Below, piece after piece: positions 54,591 through 62,996 of a stretch of DNA of 64,000 nucleotides. Under the pieces are notes generated by a model that was not told the origin of the DNA, made no database searches, and was given only the letters and a program-made list of their open reading frames with translations. How positions within the stretch are numbered: position 1 is the first letter of the stretch; every line of letters starts with the position of its first letter. Source of the stretch: Thermoplasmata archaeon (GTDB lineage: Archaea > Thermoplasmatota > Thermoplasmata > Sysuiplasmatales > Sysuiplasmataceae); NCBI GenBank assembly GCA_021806165.1, contig JAJZXY010000009.1, positions 1 through 64,000 of the forward strand, read 5' to 3'. The position numbers were made by a program, and so were the translations under genes.

Positions 54591-56045
54591 TCAGCCTGCA
54601 TGACCATTGCTGAGCTGCCCTGCCACAGCCTCGTCGAGCGCATTCAGGAATGCCTCCTCGCTTCCCGACTCTATTGTGGCGCCTGCCGCAATGCTGTGCC
54701 CCCCGCCAATGCCCCCCACGGATTCTGCCGCCCGGCGCATCGCGTCTGACAGGTTGAGGCCTGCGGCAACCAGGTCGGGGTTGCCCCTGGCGGAAACCTT
54801 CACCTTCCCTTCGGAGTAAGCGAAGCCGACGATGACCCTGCTGCTGTCCGTTTCGCTGGATTTCATCAGTATGCCCGCAATGGTTCCGACTATCGAGTCG
54901 GGTGCCCTGTCCCTGACATGGAAGTACTGTATTTTGCGCATTGGGCTCAGCCCTTCCCCCTTCACAAGCCTGATGGTGCTGGCAACATTCCTCCTGTGCC
55001 CCTCAAGCAGTTTCAGTGCATCAGAGACAGAATGCTCCCTGTCCCCGAGGCAAATCCCCATCCCCGTCTCATAGTGCTCGTATCGACCGCACGCGTTCAG
55101 AAGCGTTGCAAACTCCTTCACGTCCCTGGGCATTCCTGCTGCTGCGCCCTCATTTCCGTTGATGATGTACGTCTCCCCAATAACCGAATTGATGTCCTCT
55201 GCGGGGACCTTCTCCGCAATCAGCCTTTCCACGATGAATGACATGACCTTCCTCCTCTCCTCAATGCCTATCTCGTACCATGTCATCTCCCGCCCTCCGT
55301 TCCTGTAGTTGATGCGCAGGGACTGAAGCAACCTCTCGGCGGCTCCAGGCTCGCTGGAAATGCCAGGTATTGGCGGGTCGACCGAATATTCAAGCAGTTT
55401 GGTGAGTCCCCTCGTCTCCTTGCCGTAGAACCTGCCGTCGCGCACAACTGTCACAAGTCCGCTGTTTACAGCATCCTCCAGCACAATCCTGTTCATGCCC
55501 GTGAGCCTTCCGTGCCTGCTGTCCTGCAAATCGCCGACTGCACCGACGAGGGCAATGGGCGACAGGTCCACGTTGTTCTTCGAGACTGCCCTCGAAATGA
55601 AGTATGAAGTGGTGGAGGAACATATTTCAGTCGAACCCTCGATCCCGAACAGGTGGGCGTTGAGGTGGTGTATGCTGCTTTCAGCAAGGGATGCCTGGCC
55701 GCTGCTGCCCGAGATGGGGCTGACAGGCTCAGGCTGGTGATGGTCAGCGATCACCATCTCCATGTCCTGGAACCTTGAAACGTAACCTGAGCCGAGGTCA
55801 TTCATCCATACCAGCCCGTCCCGCTTCTCCCGGATGAGCTTTGTTGCCTCATCGTCAAGCTTCTTGAGAAACTTGATCTCGGCCGGTATGGAAAGCCTTC
55901 TGGCCGTTTCGAACGCAATCGAGCCCGATGAGATCCCGTCCGCGTCTATGTGCGTGAATATGTATATTTTCTCGGCAGCGCCAATCACCTTTGCGATGCG
56001 CTTCGATTCTGCTATGAATGCGTCGGCCTTTTCATCAAGAGACAT
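54591..56045 (-). CDS. DHH-family phosphoesterase (archaeal RecJ-like)
   Basis: The roughly 484-residue protein has the DHH motifs: FTHIDADGISS, WMNDLGSGY, the DHH itself in IADHHQPEP, then NAHLFGIEGS and VGAVGDLQD. The DHHA1 domain ends GGIGGGHSIAAGATIESG. Relatives in archaea act as single-strand or RNA exonucleases and associate with GINS/replication proteins. Its start at 56045 (MSLDEKADAF) overlaps by 11 bases the end of the YprB-like gene; the upstream Met at 56078 would overlap by 44. The two nucleases are probably translated together. Confidence 0.9.
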   Translation of the reverse strand: MSLDEKADAFIAESKRIAKVIGAAEKIYIFTHIDADGISSGSIAFETARRLSIPAEIKFLKKLDDEATKLIREKRDGLVWMNDLGSGYVSRFQDMEMVIADHHQPEPVSPISGSSGQASLAESSIHHLNAHLFGIEGSTEICSSTTSYFISRAVSKNNVDLSPIALVGAVGDLQDSRHGRLTGMNRIVLEDAVNSGLVTVVRDGRFYGKETRGLTKLLEYSVDPPIPGISSEPGAAERLLQSLRINYRNGGREMTWYEIGIEERRKVMSFIVERLIAEKVPAEDINSVIGETYIINGNEGAAAGMPRDVKEFATLLNACGRYEHYETGMGICLGDREHSVSDALKLLEGHRRNVASTIRLVKGEGLSPMRKIQYFHVRDRAPDSIVGTIAGILMKSSETDSSRVIVGFAYSEGKVKVSARGNPDLVAAGLNLSDAMRRAAESVGGIGGGHSIAAGATIESGSEEAFLNALDEAVAGQLSNGHAG

Positions 56046-56781
56046 TTCCAGCAATCCTTTCTTTGAGAACGCTGCCAAGTCTTAATGCTATTGGAAGCAT
56101 GTTGCACGTATCCTCCCTGTTGTATTCCTCAAGCAGGCGCCTTGCCCCCCTGCTTCCCTTCCTGGACCAGAGATGCCAGAGCCTGACTGACTGCCCCGCA
56201 GCTCCAAGCTCGACATGCCTCAGCCTTTCCACACCCGTCGCCCTCTCCACCTCCTTGAGTCCGCCCGGGAAACCGGCCTGGCGTGCTATGTGCCTCAAAT
56301 CAATTGTCCTCAGCCATGGCGCCGGATGCCCGAGCATTGTGGATATGTAATGCATGTCATGCCTTCTGCCGTTGAAGGTGACTGCCACCCCGGCACCTTC
56401 AAGCGCCTTCGAGAGCTCTTCCCTGTTGAGATTCACCCCCCGCACAAGGCACCTGTACCTGCCGCCGCGGAGGATGCCCACCATGGTCGGCCTTGAATAC
56501 CTCCTCCACCCGTCGAGCTCCACGTCAATGAAAGCAAAGCAGTCTGAAAACGCCTCCAGCATCCTCCACCGCTCGGCCGGCGCCAGGGCGTCATAGAAGT
56601 AAGAGGCGTCGCCAGCACGGTACCGGTCCTCGGCGTCGCATATCTCCTTTTCGAGCCTCCCGGCCCCTTTGGAGCGGAGGCTCCACTGAAGCGCGTCCCA
56701 GTCGGTCACGCCCCTCTCCCACAGCCTCCTTTCCCTCACCCTTCCAATTCCGCTGAACATTACGAATGAACGCCTGAGCAA
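56035..56781 (-). CDS. YprB-like RNase H-fold exonuclease
   Basis: The 248-residue protein is a DEDD-type ribonuclease H-fold nuclease of the YprB/COG3359 group. It has FAFIDVELDGW (acidic motif I), FNGRRHDMHYI (motif II, with the second acidic residue), DLRHIARQAGFPGGLKEVE and LEEYNREDTCNM (motif III). The N-terminal part (FSGIGRVRERRLWERGV) is a helix-hairpin-like leader with an ordered GIG motif. It is the first gene of a two-gene unit with the DHH phosphoesterase, with overlapping ends, which suggests a joint role in nucleic-acid processing. Confidence 0.82.
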   Translation of the reverse strand: MLRRSFVMFSGIGRVRERRLWERGVTDWDALQWSLRSKGAGRLEKEICDAEDRYRAGDASYFYDALAPAERWRMLEAFSDCFAFIDVELDGWRRYSRPTMVGILRGGRYRCLVRGVNLNREELSKALEGAGVAVTFNGRRHDMHYISTMLGHPAPWLRTIDLRHIARQAGFPGGLKEVERATGVERLRHVELGAAGQSVRLWHLWSRKGSRGARRLLEEYNREDTCNMLPIALRLGSVLKERIAGNVS

Positions 56782-56886
56782 TAATGCCGCACCGTCCAGC
56801 CCTCCGCAGCCCGTCTTATCAGCCTTTCGGCGTCCGTGCCGGAAGAAGCATGGCCCTTTTTTAGCTGGCGCCGTATCACATTACCA

Positions 56887-57624
56887 ATGCCCTCTGAATA
56901 CAGGCTGCTCGACAACATGTACATAAGCGGACTCGGCTGTGTTTACCTGCCTGAAAGTGAAACGGTGGGGATATCGGACCTGCACCTGGGTTTTGAAATA
57001 TACATGGAATCGGAGGGTCTCTTCCTCCCACGGCTGCAGATGAAGCTGGAAATTGACCGAATGGAGTCGATTCTCAGGGAATATGCACCCGAGAGGGTTG
57101 TAATCAACGGCGATGTGAAACACGAATTCAGCCGCAACACCCCCCAGGAGTGGCTGGAGGTCAGGAAGCTGTTCGACATGCTCAGATCGAGAACCAAGGT
57201 TGTGGTTGTCAGGGGAAACCATGACAACTATATTCTGAACATTGCCGGGCGCTTCGGTATCAGGGTGGCAAGATCGCTCAGGGCAGGCGGAATTACATTC
57301 GCCCACGGAGATGTTGTTGCAGGGGAGGAGGGCAGGGATTGCACCGTGATAGGACATGAGCATCCTGCGCTTAGGGTGGTGGACTCGGTGGGCGCCTACA
57401 CGAAGTTTCCAGTCTTTCTCCACCTTGAGAAGAAGAGGGTCCTCGTCCTGCCTGCATTCAGCCCATTTGCACTCGGCACAGACGTGCTGAGGGGCTTCGA
57501 CGGCTTCATGAGCCCATACCTCAAGGGGGCTGGCCCCTCAGAGGCGGTGATATACGCACTGGGCGGCGGCGGCCTCAGCAGGGTCGGCACCGTGGCAGAG
57601 GTCATCGGCACAAGGGATGGTTGA
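56887..57624 (+). CDS. Calcineurin-like metallophosphoesterase (COG1407 type)
   Basis: The 245-residue protein has the metal motifs of this family: ISDLHLGFE (D-x-H), VVINGDVKHEF (GD), VVVRGNHDNYI (GNHD), ITFAHGDVV (H) and VIGHEHPALRV (GH-x-H). COG1407 enzymes are archaeal and bacterial, often next to Lhr-type helicases in bacteria and sometimes tied to DNA repair; no helicase is here. The ATG at 56887 is preferred over an upstream in-frame start that would add 17 residues of unlikely composition. Confidence 0.88.
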   Translation: MPSEYRLLDNMYISGLGCVYLPESETVGISDLHLGFEIYMESEGLFLPRLQMKLEIDRMESILREYAPERVVINGDVKHEFSRNTPQEWLEVRKLFDMLRSRTKVVVVRGNHDNYILNIAGRFGIRVARSLRAGGITFAHGDVVAGEEGRDCTVIGHEHPALRVVDSVGAYTKFPVFLHLEKKRVLVLPAFSPFALGTDVLRGFDGFMSPYLKGAGPSEAVIYALGGGGLSRVGTVAEVIGTRDG

Positions 57625-57626
57625 GA

Positions 57627-58706
57627 TCACGCCGTATGGACCGGGCCGCCGTTGATAGGCCTCAGCGGTGCATCCCTGGGTATTCCCAGCACCTCCCTGA
57701 TCCTCATCTGGCTCTGGACAGGCGTCTCGGTGGTGTTGAGTAGATAGACGTCGGTGTTCTTGAGAAGCCTCCTGTACGCTGCAACGCGCAGGGCGGTCTT
57801 CCTCTCATCTTCGACAAGGAAGTGAGGGTTGCAGAAGCTGTTCTTCGAAAGGTAGTCGAGCGCCTCCTCATGCTCCAGCTGCCTCATGGGAACCGGGTCC
57901 TTGGCATCCCTCTTCAGGAGTATGACATGCTTCAGCGGAACGCTGTCCCTTATGTTGCCCTTCCCGACTATCCTGCTTATGTCGACAACTGCCCTGTTCT
58001 TGTTGTCAAAGCGTGCAATCTTCACCAAACTCTCGTACTCCTGCCAGACATCACCAACATCCGCCCTGATGTACGACTCGTTTTCTGAGCCGTATGCGAC
58101 AACATCGTCCCCGAAGAAGCGGAAGAAATGCCAGTCATCGCCTATGAAGCGGACGTTCTTCAGCCTCATCAGTCCGTAGGCGGTGGTCGTCTTACCTGTA
58201 CCGGAAGGCGCTATGATGGACAGGCCGTGGCCATCTATGTCCAGGCATGCCCCATGGATGGAGTAGATGTCATGATTCTCCTCCATGACGTCCCCTGCTA
58301 TCGCGAGCGCAATGCTCTTGACGTAGCCGTAGTAGTCAGTGTCGAACAGGAATGCGGTGTTGCTCAGAGGGTCGTATTTCACGACCTCCTCCCCTCCAGC
58401 GTTCCTGACAAAGAGCCTGCCGTGCGAATGTATCGAGTGGAGCATCGGGAACCAGTTCCTCCTCCATTCCTCTGCCCAGTAGTCAATGTCTGTGTTGAGC
58501 TTTACGCAGACACCCGATATGTTCGACTTGAGCCCGTAAGGCAAATTCTGTCCGAATTCTGCAAGCAGTTCTTCCCTTTCTCCCGGAGTGATTATAACCT
58601 TCTTGTACAAACGACCACCTTCAGCGGACCTTCCATTGTATTCGGCCCCGCCACCCTGTGTTAGTTCCTGAAAGGGAAGGCGCGCTTCCAACTTAACCCT
58701 TGGCAC
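57627..58706 (-). CDS. HPr-kinase-like P-loop protein
   Basis: The 359-residue protein has a C-terminal half with a Walker A motif (IIAPSGTGKTTTAYGLM), FIGDDWHFFRF as an HprK-like acidic stretch, and RAVVDISRIVGKG. These match the HPr kinase/PEPCK-like fold seen in stand-alone archaeal and bacterial proteins. The N-terminal domain (about 35-150) includes VKLNTDIDYWAEEWRRNWF. It converges with the metallophosphoesterase gene (2-base gap). The first 32 residues from the GTG at 58706 look poorly conserved; a TTG at 58610 (LYKKVIITPG) is a serious alternative start. The substrate is unknown. Confidence 0.7.
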   Translation of the reverse strand: MPRVKLEARLPFQELTQGGGAEYNGRSAEGGRLYKKVIITPGEREELLAEFGQNLPYGLKSNISGVCVKLNTDIDYWAEEWRRNWFPMLHSIHSHGRLFVRNAGGEEVVKYDPLSNTAFLFDTDYYGYVKSIALAIAGDVMEENHDIYSIHGACLDIDGHGLSIIAPSGTGKTTTAYGLMRLKNVRFIGDDWHFFRFFGDDVVAYGSENESYIRADVGDVWQEYESLVKIARFDNKNRAVVDISRIVGKGNIRDSVPLKHVILLKRDAKDPVPMRQLEHEEALDYLSKNSFCNPHFLVEDERKTALRVAAYRRLLKNTDVYLLNTTETPVQSQMRIREVLGIPRDAPLRPINGGPVHTA

Positions 58707-58777
58707 TCTGCCGGGTGAACTTTTTTAGCGTAATGCATGATAACATTGCAGCCGCCAGGATGCGGCCGGAATCGACC

Positions 58778-59569
58778 ATGACTGAAACAGCGCTTGTGAA
58801 ACTCGGTGGAAGCGTGATAACCTGGAAGGACAGGGTTACCACGTTCTCGCGCAAGGGAACGGATGCTCTGTCGGGCGAGATAAGCAGGTACCTTGGCGCC
58901 TCCCCCGGCAGGCGCGTTGTTGTGGTGCACGGAGGGGGCTCGTTCGGCCATGTGAAGGCCAAGAGATATTCGCTTTCCGAGGGGATGAGGGACAGCTCCC
59001 AGGTTCCAGGTTTTGCCGAGGTGAGGAATGACATGCGCAAGCTCAACCTGATGGTTGTCACGTCACTTCTTGGCCGCGGGGTCAGCGCTGTGAGCATTCC
59101 TGCGGAGGGGATTCTGGGAGTATCCGGCGCACATGTTTCATCCGAGGACTTCTCACTCGTTGACATGGCACTGGAAAAGAACTTTGTCCCGGTAACCTTC
59201 GGCGACGCTGTTTTTGACGCTGCACTCGGCTTTACCATCCTCTCAGGAGACAAGCTGATGCTTGCGCTCAGCAGGCACCTCCACCCTGATGTATCAGTCT
59301 TCTGCACCGATGTTGATGGAGTATTCGACTCAAATCCCGCAGTGGACAGGGAAGCGCACCTCATCAGGCACCTGACGCCATCCTCCACCATATCCACCAG
59401 CTCCTCATCGAGGGCCGATGTGACTGGCGAAATGGCCGGAAAGCTGGCGGTGCTCTTCGAGATAGGCAGGAACAGCGGCAGGACAGCTGTCATCAACGGC
59501 AGGGTGAAGGGCAGGCTCCTTTCCGCACTTTCGGGGCGAACCACTGTGGGGACGGAGGTCCTGCCCTAG
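58778..59569 (+). CDS. Isopentenyl phosphate kinase
   Basis: The enzyme phosphorylates isopentenyl phosphate to the diphosphate in the archaeal mevalonate pathway. The 263-residue amino-acid-kinase fold has TALVKLGGSVIT at the N-terminus, VVVVHGGGSFGHVKAKRY with the diagnostic His58 that separates IPK from other kinases, and GFTILSGDKLMLAL and CTDVDGVFDSNP for ATP. The ATG at 58778 is preferred; in-frame Mets at 58736 and 58760 would add 6-14 residues. It overlaps the convergent MFS gene by 4 bases. The type 2 IPP isomerase of the same pathway lies 3.4 kb downstream. Confidence 0.93.
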   Translation: MTETALVKLGGSVITWKDRVTTFSRKGTDALSGEISRYLGASPGRRVVVVHGGGSFGHVKAKRYSLSEGMRDSSQVPGFAEVRNDMRKLNLMVVTSLLGRGVSAVSIPAEGILGVSGAHVSSEDFSLVDMALEKNFVPVTFGDAVFDAALGFTILSGDKLMLALSRHLHPDVSVFCTDVDGVFDSNPAVDREAHLIRHLTPSSTISTSSSSRADVTGEMAGKLAVLFEIGRNSGRTAVINGRVKGRLLSALSGRTTVGTEVLP

Positions 59570-61032
59570 GCATCCTCACCGGAAGGCGAGCCCTTTTTCA
59601 TTGCATCAGCCAAGGCCGAACCCTTGGCCAGCGTCATGATTGTTGCGGCAACCAGCAGCATCGCAGATATCTCGAAGGCAAATCCCTGCCCGCTGAGGTA
59701 CTGCACAGCGAGCGCCGACGGCAGCTTCCCGTTTATGCTGCCCACAAAGAGCCTGGAAACATACTCCGCAGGTATCACCGATGTTGCGGCGACAAGGGAC
59801 ATGGCAAAGCTCAGCACCATCCCGGTATTCCTGAATGTGTTCATTATGCCGGAGCCGACTCCTAGTCTGCTCCTGGGCGTGGATGACATGATGGCGCTGG
59901 TGTTTGCAGGCCAGAACAGCCCTCCTCCGACCCCGTACAGCCCTTCGGCCGCGGCCACCTCCAGCAGAGGGGTGGATGGATTCAGCTGGCTGAGCATGAA
60001 TAGCACAATGGCCTGAATCGCCAGACCAACCGACGCAACTGTCCTGGAACCAATCCTGTCGGAAAGAGATCCGGCCAGCGGTCCCGTAATGGATGTCATC
60101 ACAGCCATGGGTATAATCAGATAGGCTGCAGTGAGTATGGGAAGGCCGTCTATACCCTCAAAGTAGAAAAGCAGCAGGAAGTTCAGGCTGAATATCGCAA
60201 CAGACTGGAGGAATGCGGATGCAATGGAGAATGTGAAAGTGCGGTTGCGGAACATGCCGAAGTCTATAATCGGGTCACGGCTGAACCTGAGCTCCCAGAT
60301 GAAAAAGAATGCGAACAGGAAAGGCGAAGCCGCCAGTGAGATGATGGTTATACTGTCGCTCCACCCCTTCAGCAGCCCCCAGGTGATGCCAACCAGGAGC
60401 GAAATAAGCGCAAGCGTGAATGAGGCTGCTGCCTGGACGTCGAATGTTTCCACACTCTTCTCGCCTATGCCTTTCATCTCCTCAAGGGTTCTGTAGGCCC
60501 AGAGGGTGCCGAAGATGCCTATCGGCACGTTGATCAGGAAGATGAGCCTCCAGCTCGTGAACGATATTATGACGCCTCCAAGGACTATCCCAAGCACCGA
60601 TCCTGAGCCCCAGACGATTGCATTGATGCCGAACGCCTTACCCCTCTCGCTGGGGGGGAAGGCTTCCGTCACTATTGCATATGAATTTGCAACAAGCATT
60701 GCTGCGCCTATTCCCTGAACCGCCCTGAAGAGCACCAGCGATATGCCGGATGGTGCTGCCCCCGAAAGTGCTGAACCTATTGTGAAAATCACGAATCCCA
60801 GGTTGTAGAGCCTCTTCCTGCCGTACATGTCTGCAATCCTGCCGAGGCTAAGGACGAGCGCCGTGCTCATGAGTATGTATGCAATGACCACCCAAACAAC
60901 TGTCACGAAGTCAGTCCTGAGGTCGGTGGCTATGGGAAAGAGGGCCAGTATGACTATTGTGCTGTCGACCGCGGCCATCATTGCGCCGACGGAGGTTGCG
61001 GAAAGTGCCTTCCACTTGTATTCCAGCTTCAT
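59566..61032 (-). CDS. MFS drug exporter, EmrB/QacA type (14 helices)
   Basis: The 488-residue protein has about 14 membrane helices. It shows the DHA2-type motifs: MMAAVDSTIVILALFPI (motif D1), the loop GRIADMYGRKRLYNLGF (motif A), LVLFRAVQGIGAAML (motif B) and VLGGVIISFTSWRLIFLINVPIG (motif C). Its ATG at 61032 overlaps the stop of the S9 peptidase gene (ATGA), indicating coupled translation. Longer upstream in-frame coding would read into the peptidase gene and is a shadow. It probably exports drugs or peptides by proton exchange. Confidence 0.92.
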   Translation of the reverse strand: MKLEYKWKALSATSVGAMMAAVDSTIVILALFPIATDLRTDFVTVVWVVIAYILMSTALVLSLGRIADMYGRKRLYNLGFVIFTIGSALSGAAPSGISLVLFRAVQGIGAAMLVANSYAIVTEAFPPSERGKAFGINAIVWGSGSVLGIVLGGVIISFTSWRLIFLINVPIGIFGTLWAYRTLEEMKGIGEKSVETFDVQAAASFTLALISLLVGITWGLLKGWSDSITIISLAASPFLFAFFFIWELRFSRDPIIDFGMFRNRTFTFSIASAFLQSVAIFSLNFLLLFYFEGIDGLPILTAAYLIIPMAVMTSITGPLAGSLSDRIGSRTVASVGLAIQAIVLFMLSQLNPSTPLLEVAAAEGLYGVGGGLFWPANTSAIMSSTPRSRLGVGSGIMNTFRNTGMVLSFAMSLVAATSVIPAEYVSRLFVGSINGKLPSALAVQYLSGQGFAFEISAMLLVAATIMTLAKGSALADAMKKGSPSGEDA

Positions 61033-62963
61033 CCCTCCCGCAGAAGATTCGCTGTCAGGAAGGAGAAGACGCGCATGTCTGCATCCACCCTGTTCTCCCT
61101 CTTCGAGAATGAATGTCCTTCCTCCGTGTAGTAGTTGAATTCCACCTTCTTGCCGAGCTCCCTCAGCTTCTGCGCCGCCTGCATCGACTCCTCCAGGGGG
61201 CATCTCGGGTCGTTCTCCCCGGCTATAATCTGGACCGGGGCTGCTATCCTGTCAAGATGAAAGAACGGGGAGGCCTGCCTGAGCCTCTCCCCGTCCCTCT
61301 CGGGTGTGCCCATGTTCTGCTCGTCCCAGTACCTCAGGTCACCGCGTTCACTAGCCATCTCGGTGAACCAGTTGAGGAACGGTACAACGGCAGATCCGCA
61401 CGCCCACCTGTCGGGGTATGCTGTAAGGGCGCACATGGTCAGGTAGCCGCCGAAGGACTCACCCGCAACAGCTATCCTGTCCTTCCTCGCAATCCCCTCC
61501 CTCACCAGGTAGTCGGCAGCTGAAACGCAGTCCGCAAGATCCTTCTGTCCCATGACCATCCTGTTTGCTTCCCTGAACTTCCTGCCGTACCCTGTGCTTC
61601 CCCTGTAGTTTGGCTCAATGACGGCAATGCCGGAGGAGAGAAGCATCTGGACAACAGGATCCCACCTGTTGAGGCTCTGCCACGCGGGCCCACCGTGTAT
61701 GTTCACCACCGCCGGCACCTTTTCGCCCCTGCTGTGCCCGGGCGGAAGGTAGAGGAGCATTGGTATTTCCAGACCATCTGCAATGCTTTCCACCCTGATT
61801 TCAGCAGCGTCCGAGAAGGCGGAGGTGTCAACATCCGCAGGTATGCACCTCGTGAGCTGCTCGTAACGCCCGGTCGGCAGCGGGAAGCGGAATACATCGA
61901 ACAGTGCATTCCTTCCGCTGTATGACAGGTACAGCCACCTTGAATCCACTGAAAACTTAATGGAGTATACGAACCCCCTTCCGGGTGAAAGCCTTGAAAG
62001 GACCTTCCCTGTGCCGAAATCAGCGACCTCTGCGGAAATGCTACCTCCCTCGTTGACAGTATATGCCACAAGTGACCCGTCGGGCGATATCACAGGATCG
62101 GAGCAGTCTGCCTTGCCGTCCGTTACCCACTTCACCTTTCCGTTTGAGATATCAAACAGCCCTATGCGTCCGAAACCGCTTTCGAATGAGCAGAAGGCTA
62201 TGTGGCGCCCGTCAGGAGACCATGAGGGGAGCGAAGCCTCCAGCACCCTGCCGTCGTCGCCGCAAACTGTGCAGATCGCTCCCTTCCCGCCTGAATCGAC
62301 GATGGTAATGTTGTAGTCCTGGCCGCTGGAAAGGGATGTGACTGCAACCATCGACCCGTCAGGTGAAATGTCGGCCCTCTCATCCGAGAGCTGGTGCACT
62401 GTTATCCTTCTCAATCCCCCTCGACCAGCCTGCATTGTGAAGGCTGCAAAATCACCACCTGTTTCAGCAACCACTGCACAGCTGCCCAGATCCGAGGAAA
62501 CACTGATGTACGGGAGTATGGCGAAGTCGGTCGATGGCGTCAGATTCCTGCACTCCGCCCTTCTGAAATCTGTCCCTGCCGCCTCGAGGCTGTATATGTC
62601 ATATTTCTCATCGCCGCCTCTGTCGGCGAAATAGAGCAGGCGCCCCCCACCGGCAAAATGTGGCGCAGTCTTCCTTTCGCCCCCGCCTGGAAGGATAACA
62701 GCTTCATTCCCCACCAGTGCATAGAGTTCGAACTGGCCCCCGGCGTCGGAGGAGTATGCAAGCAGTCCGTCTGGTGAAACGTCAAATGAGTCGACAGATG
62801 GAAGCGAGAGCAGTCTTAGCAGCTGCTCCGCCTGTCCGTCATTACCGGCGTCCATGTGGATGCAAAATGGTTCCAGATATTTATCGTTGAAGCCGGAGTG
62901 ATCTAAGTTGCGGATGAGAGCAGGATGCGAGGCGTTAAAAAGGTATATGATGTCATCCGCCAC
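61029..62963 (-). CDS. S9-family prolyl oligopeptidase (acylaminoacyl peptidase-like)
   Basis: The 644-residue protein has a beta-propeller N-terminal half, with several DxS/FSPDG-type blades (VSPDGLLAYSSDA, ISPDGSMVAV, WSPDGRHIAFCSFESGF). Its C-terminal alpha/beta hydrolase has the oxyanion loop VNIHGGPAWQS, the nucleophile in VAGESFGGYLTM, the Asp in AGENDPRCPLE, and the His in YYTEEGHSFSKREN. It cleaves short peptides in the cytoplasm. The following MFS gene starts in its stop codon, so export of a product or of inhibitors may be linked. Confidence 0.93.
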   Translation of the reverse strand: MADDIIYLFNASHPALIRNLDHSGFNDKYLEPFCIHMDAGNDGQAEQLLRLLSLPSVDSFDVSPDGLLAYSSDAGGQFELYALVGNEAVILPGGGERKTAPHFAGGGRLLYFADRGGDEKYDIYSLEAAGTDFRRAECRNLTPSTDFAILPYISVSSDLGSCAVVAETGGDFAAFTMQAGRGGLRRITVHQLSDERADISPDGSMVAVTSLSSGQDYNITIVDSGGKGAICTVCGDDGRVLEASLPSWSPDGRHIAFCSFESGFGRIGLFDISNGKVKWVTDGKADCSDPVISPDGSLVAYTVNEGGSISAEVADFGTGKVLSRLSPGRGFVYSIKFSVDSRWLYLSYSGRNALFDVFRFPLPTGRYEQLTRCIPADVDTSAFSDAAEIRVESIADGLEIPMLLYLPPGHSRGEKVPAVVNIHGGPAWQSLNRWDPVVQMLLSSGIAVIEPNYRGSTGYGRKFREANRMVMGQKDLADCVSAADYLVREGIARKDRIAVAGESFGGYLTMCALTAYPDRWACGSAVVPFLNWFTEMASERGDLRYWDEQNMGTPERDGERLRQASPFFHLDRIAAPVQIIAGENDPRCPLEESMQAAQKLRELGKKVEFNYYTEEGHSFSKRENRVDADMRVFSFLTANLLREG

Positions 62964-62996
62964 TGATGACAGCAGGAGAATCGGGAGGATCAGGCG

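Noticed and set aside
58693-59544. A 283-codon open frame opposite isopentenyl phosphate kinase
   Set aside because: It mirrors a clear kinase gene and has Ser/Leu/Pro-rich composition typical of antisense shadows.
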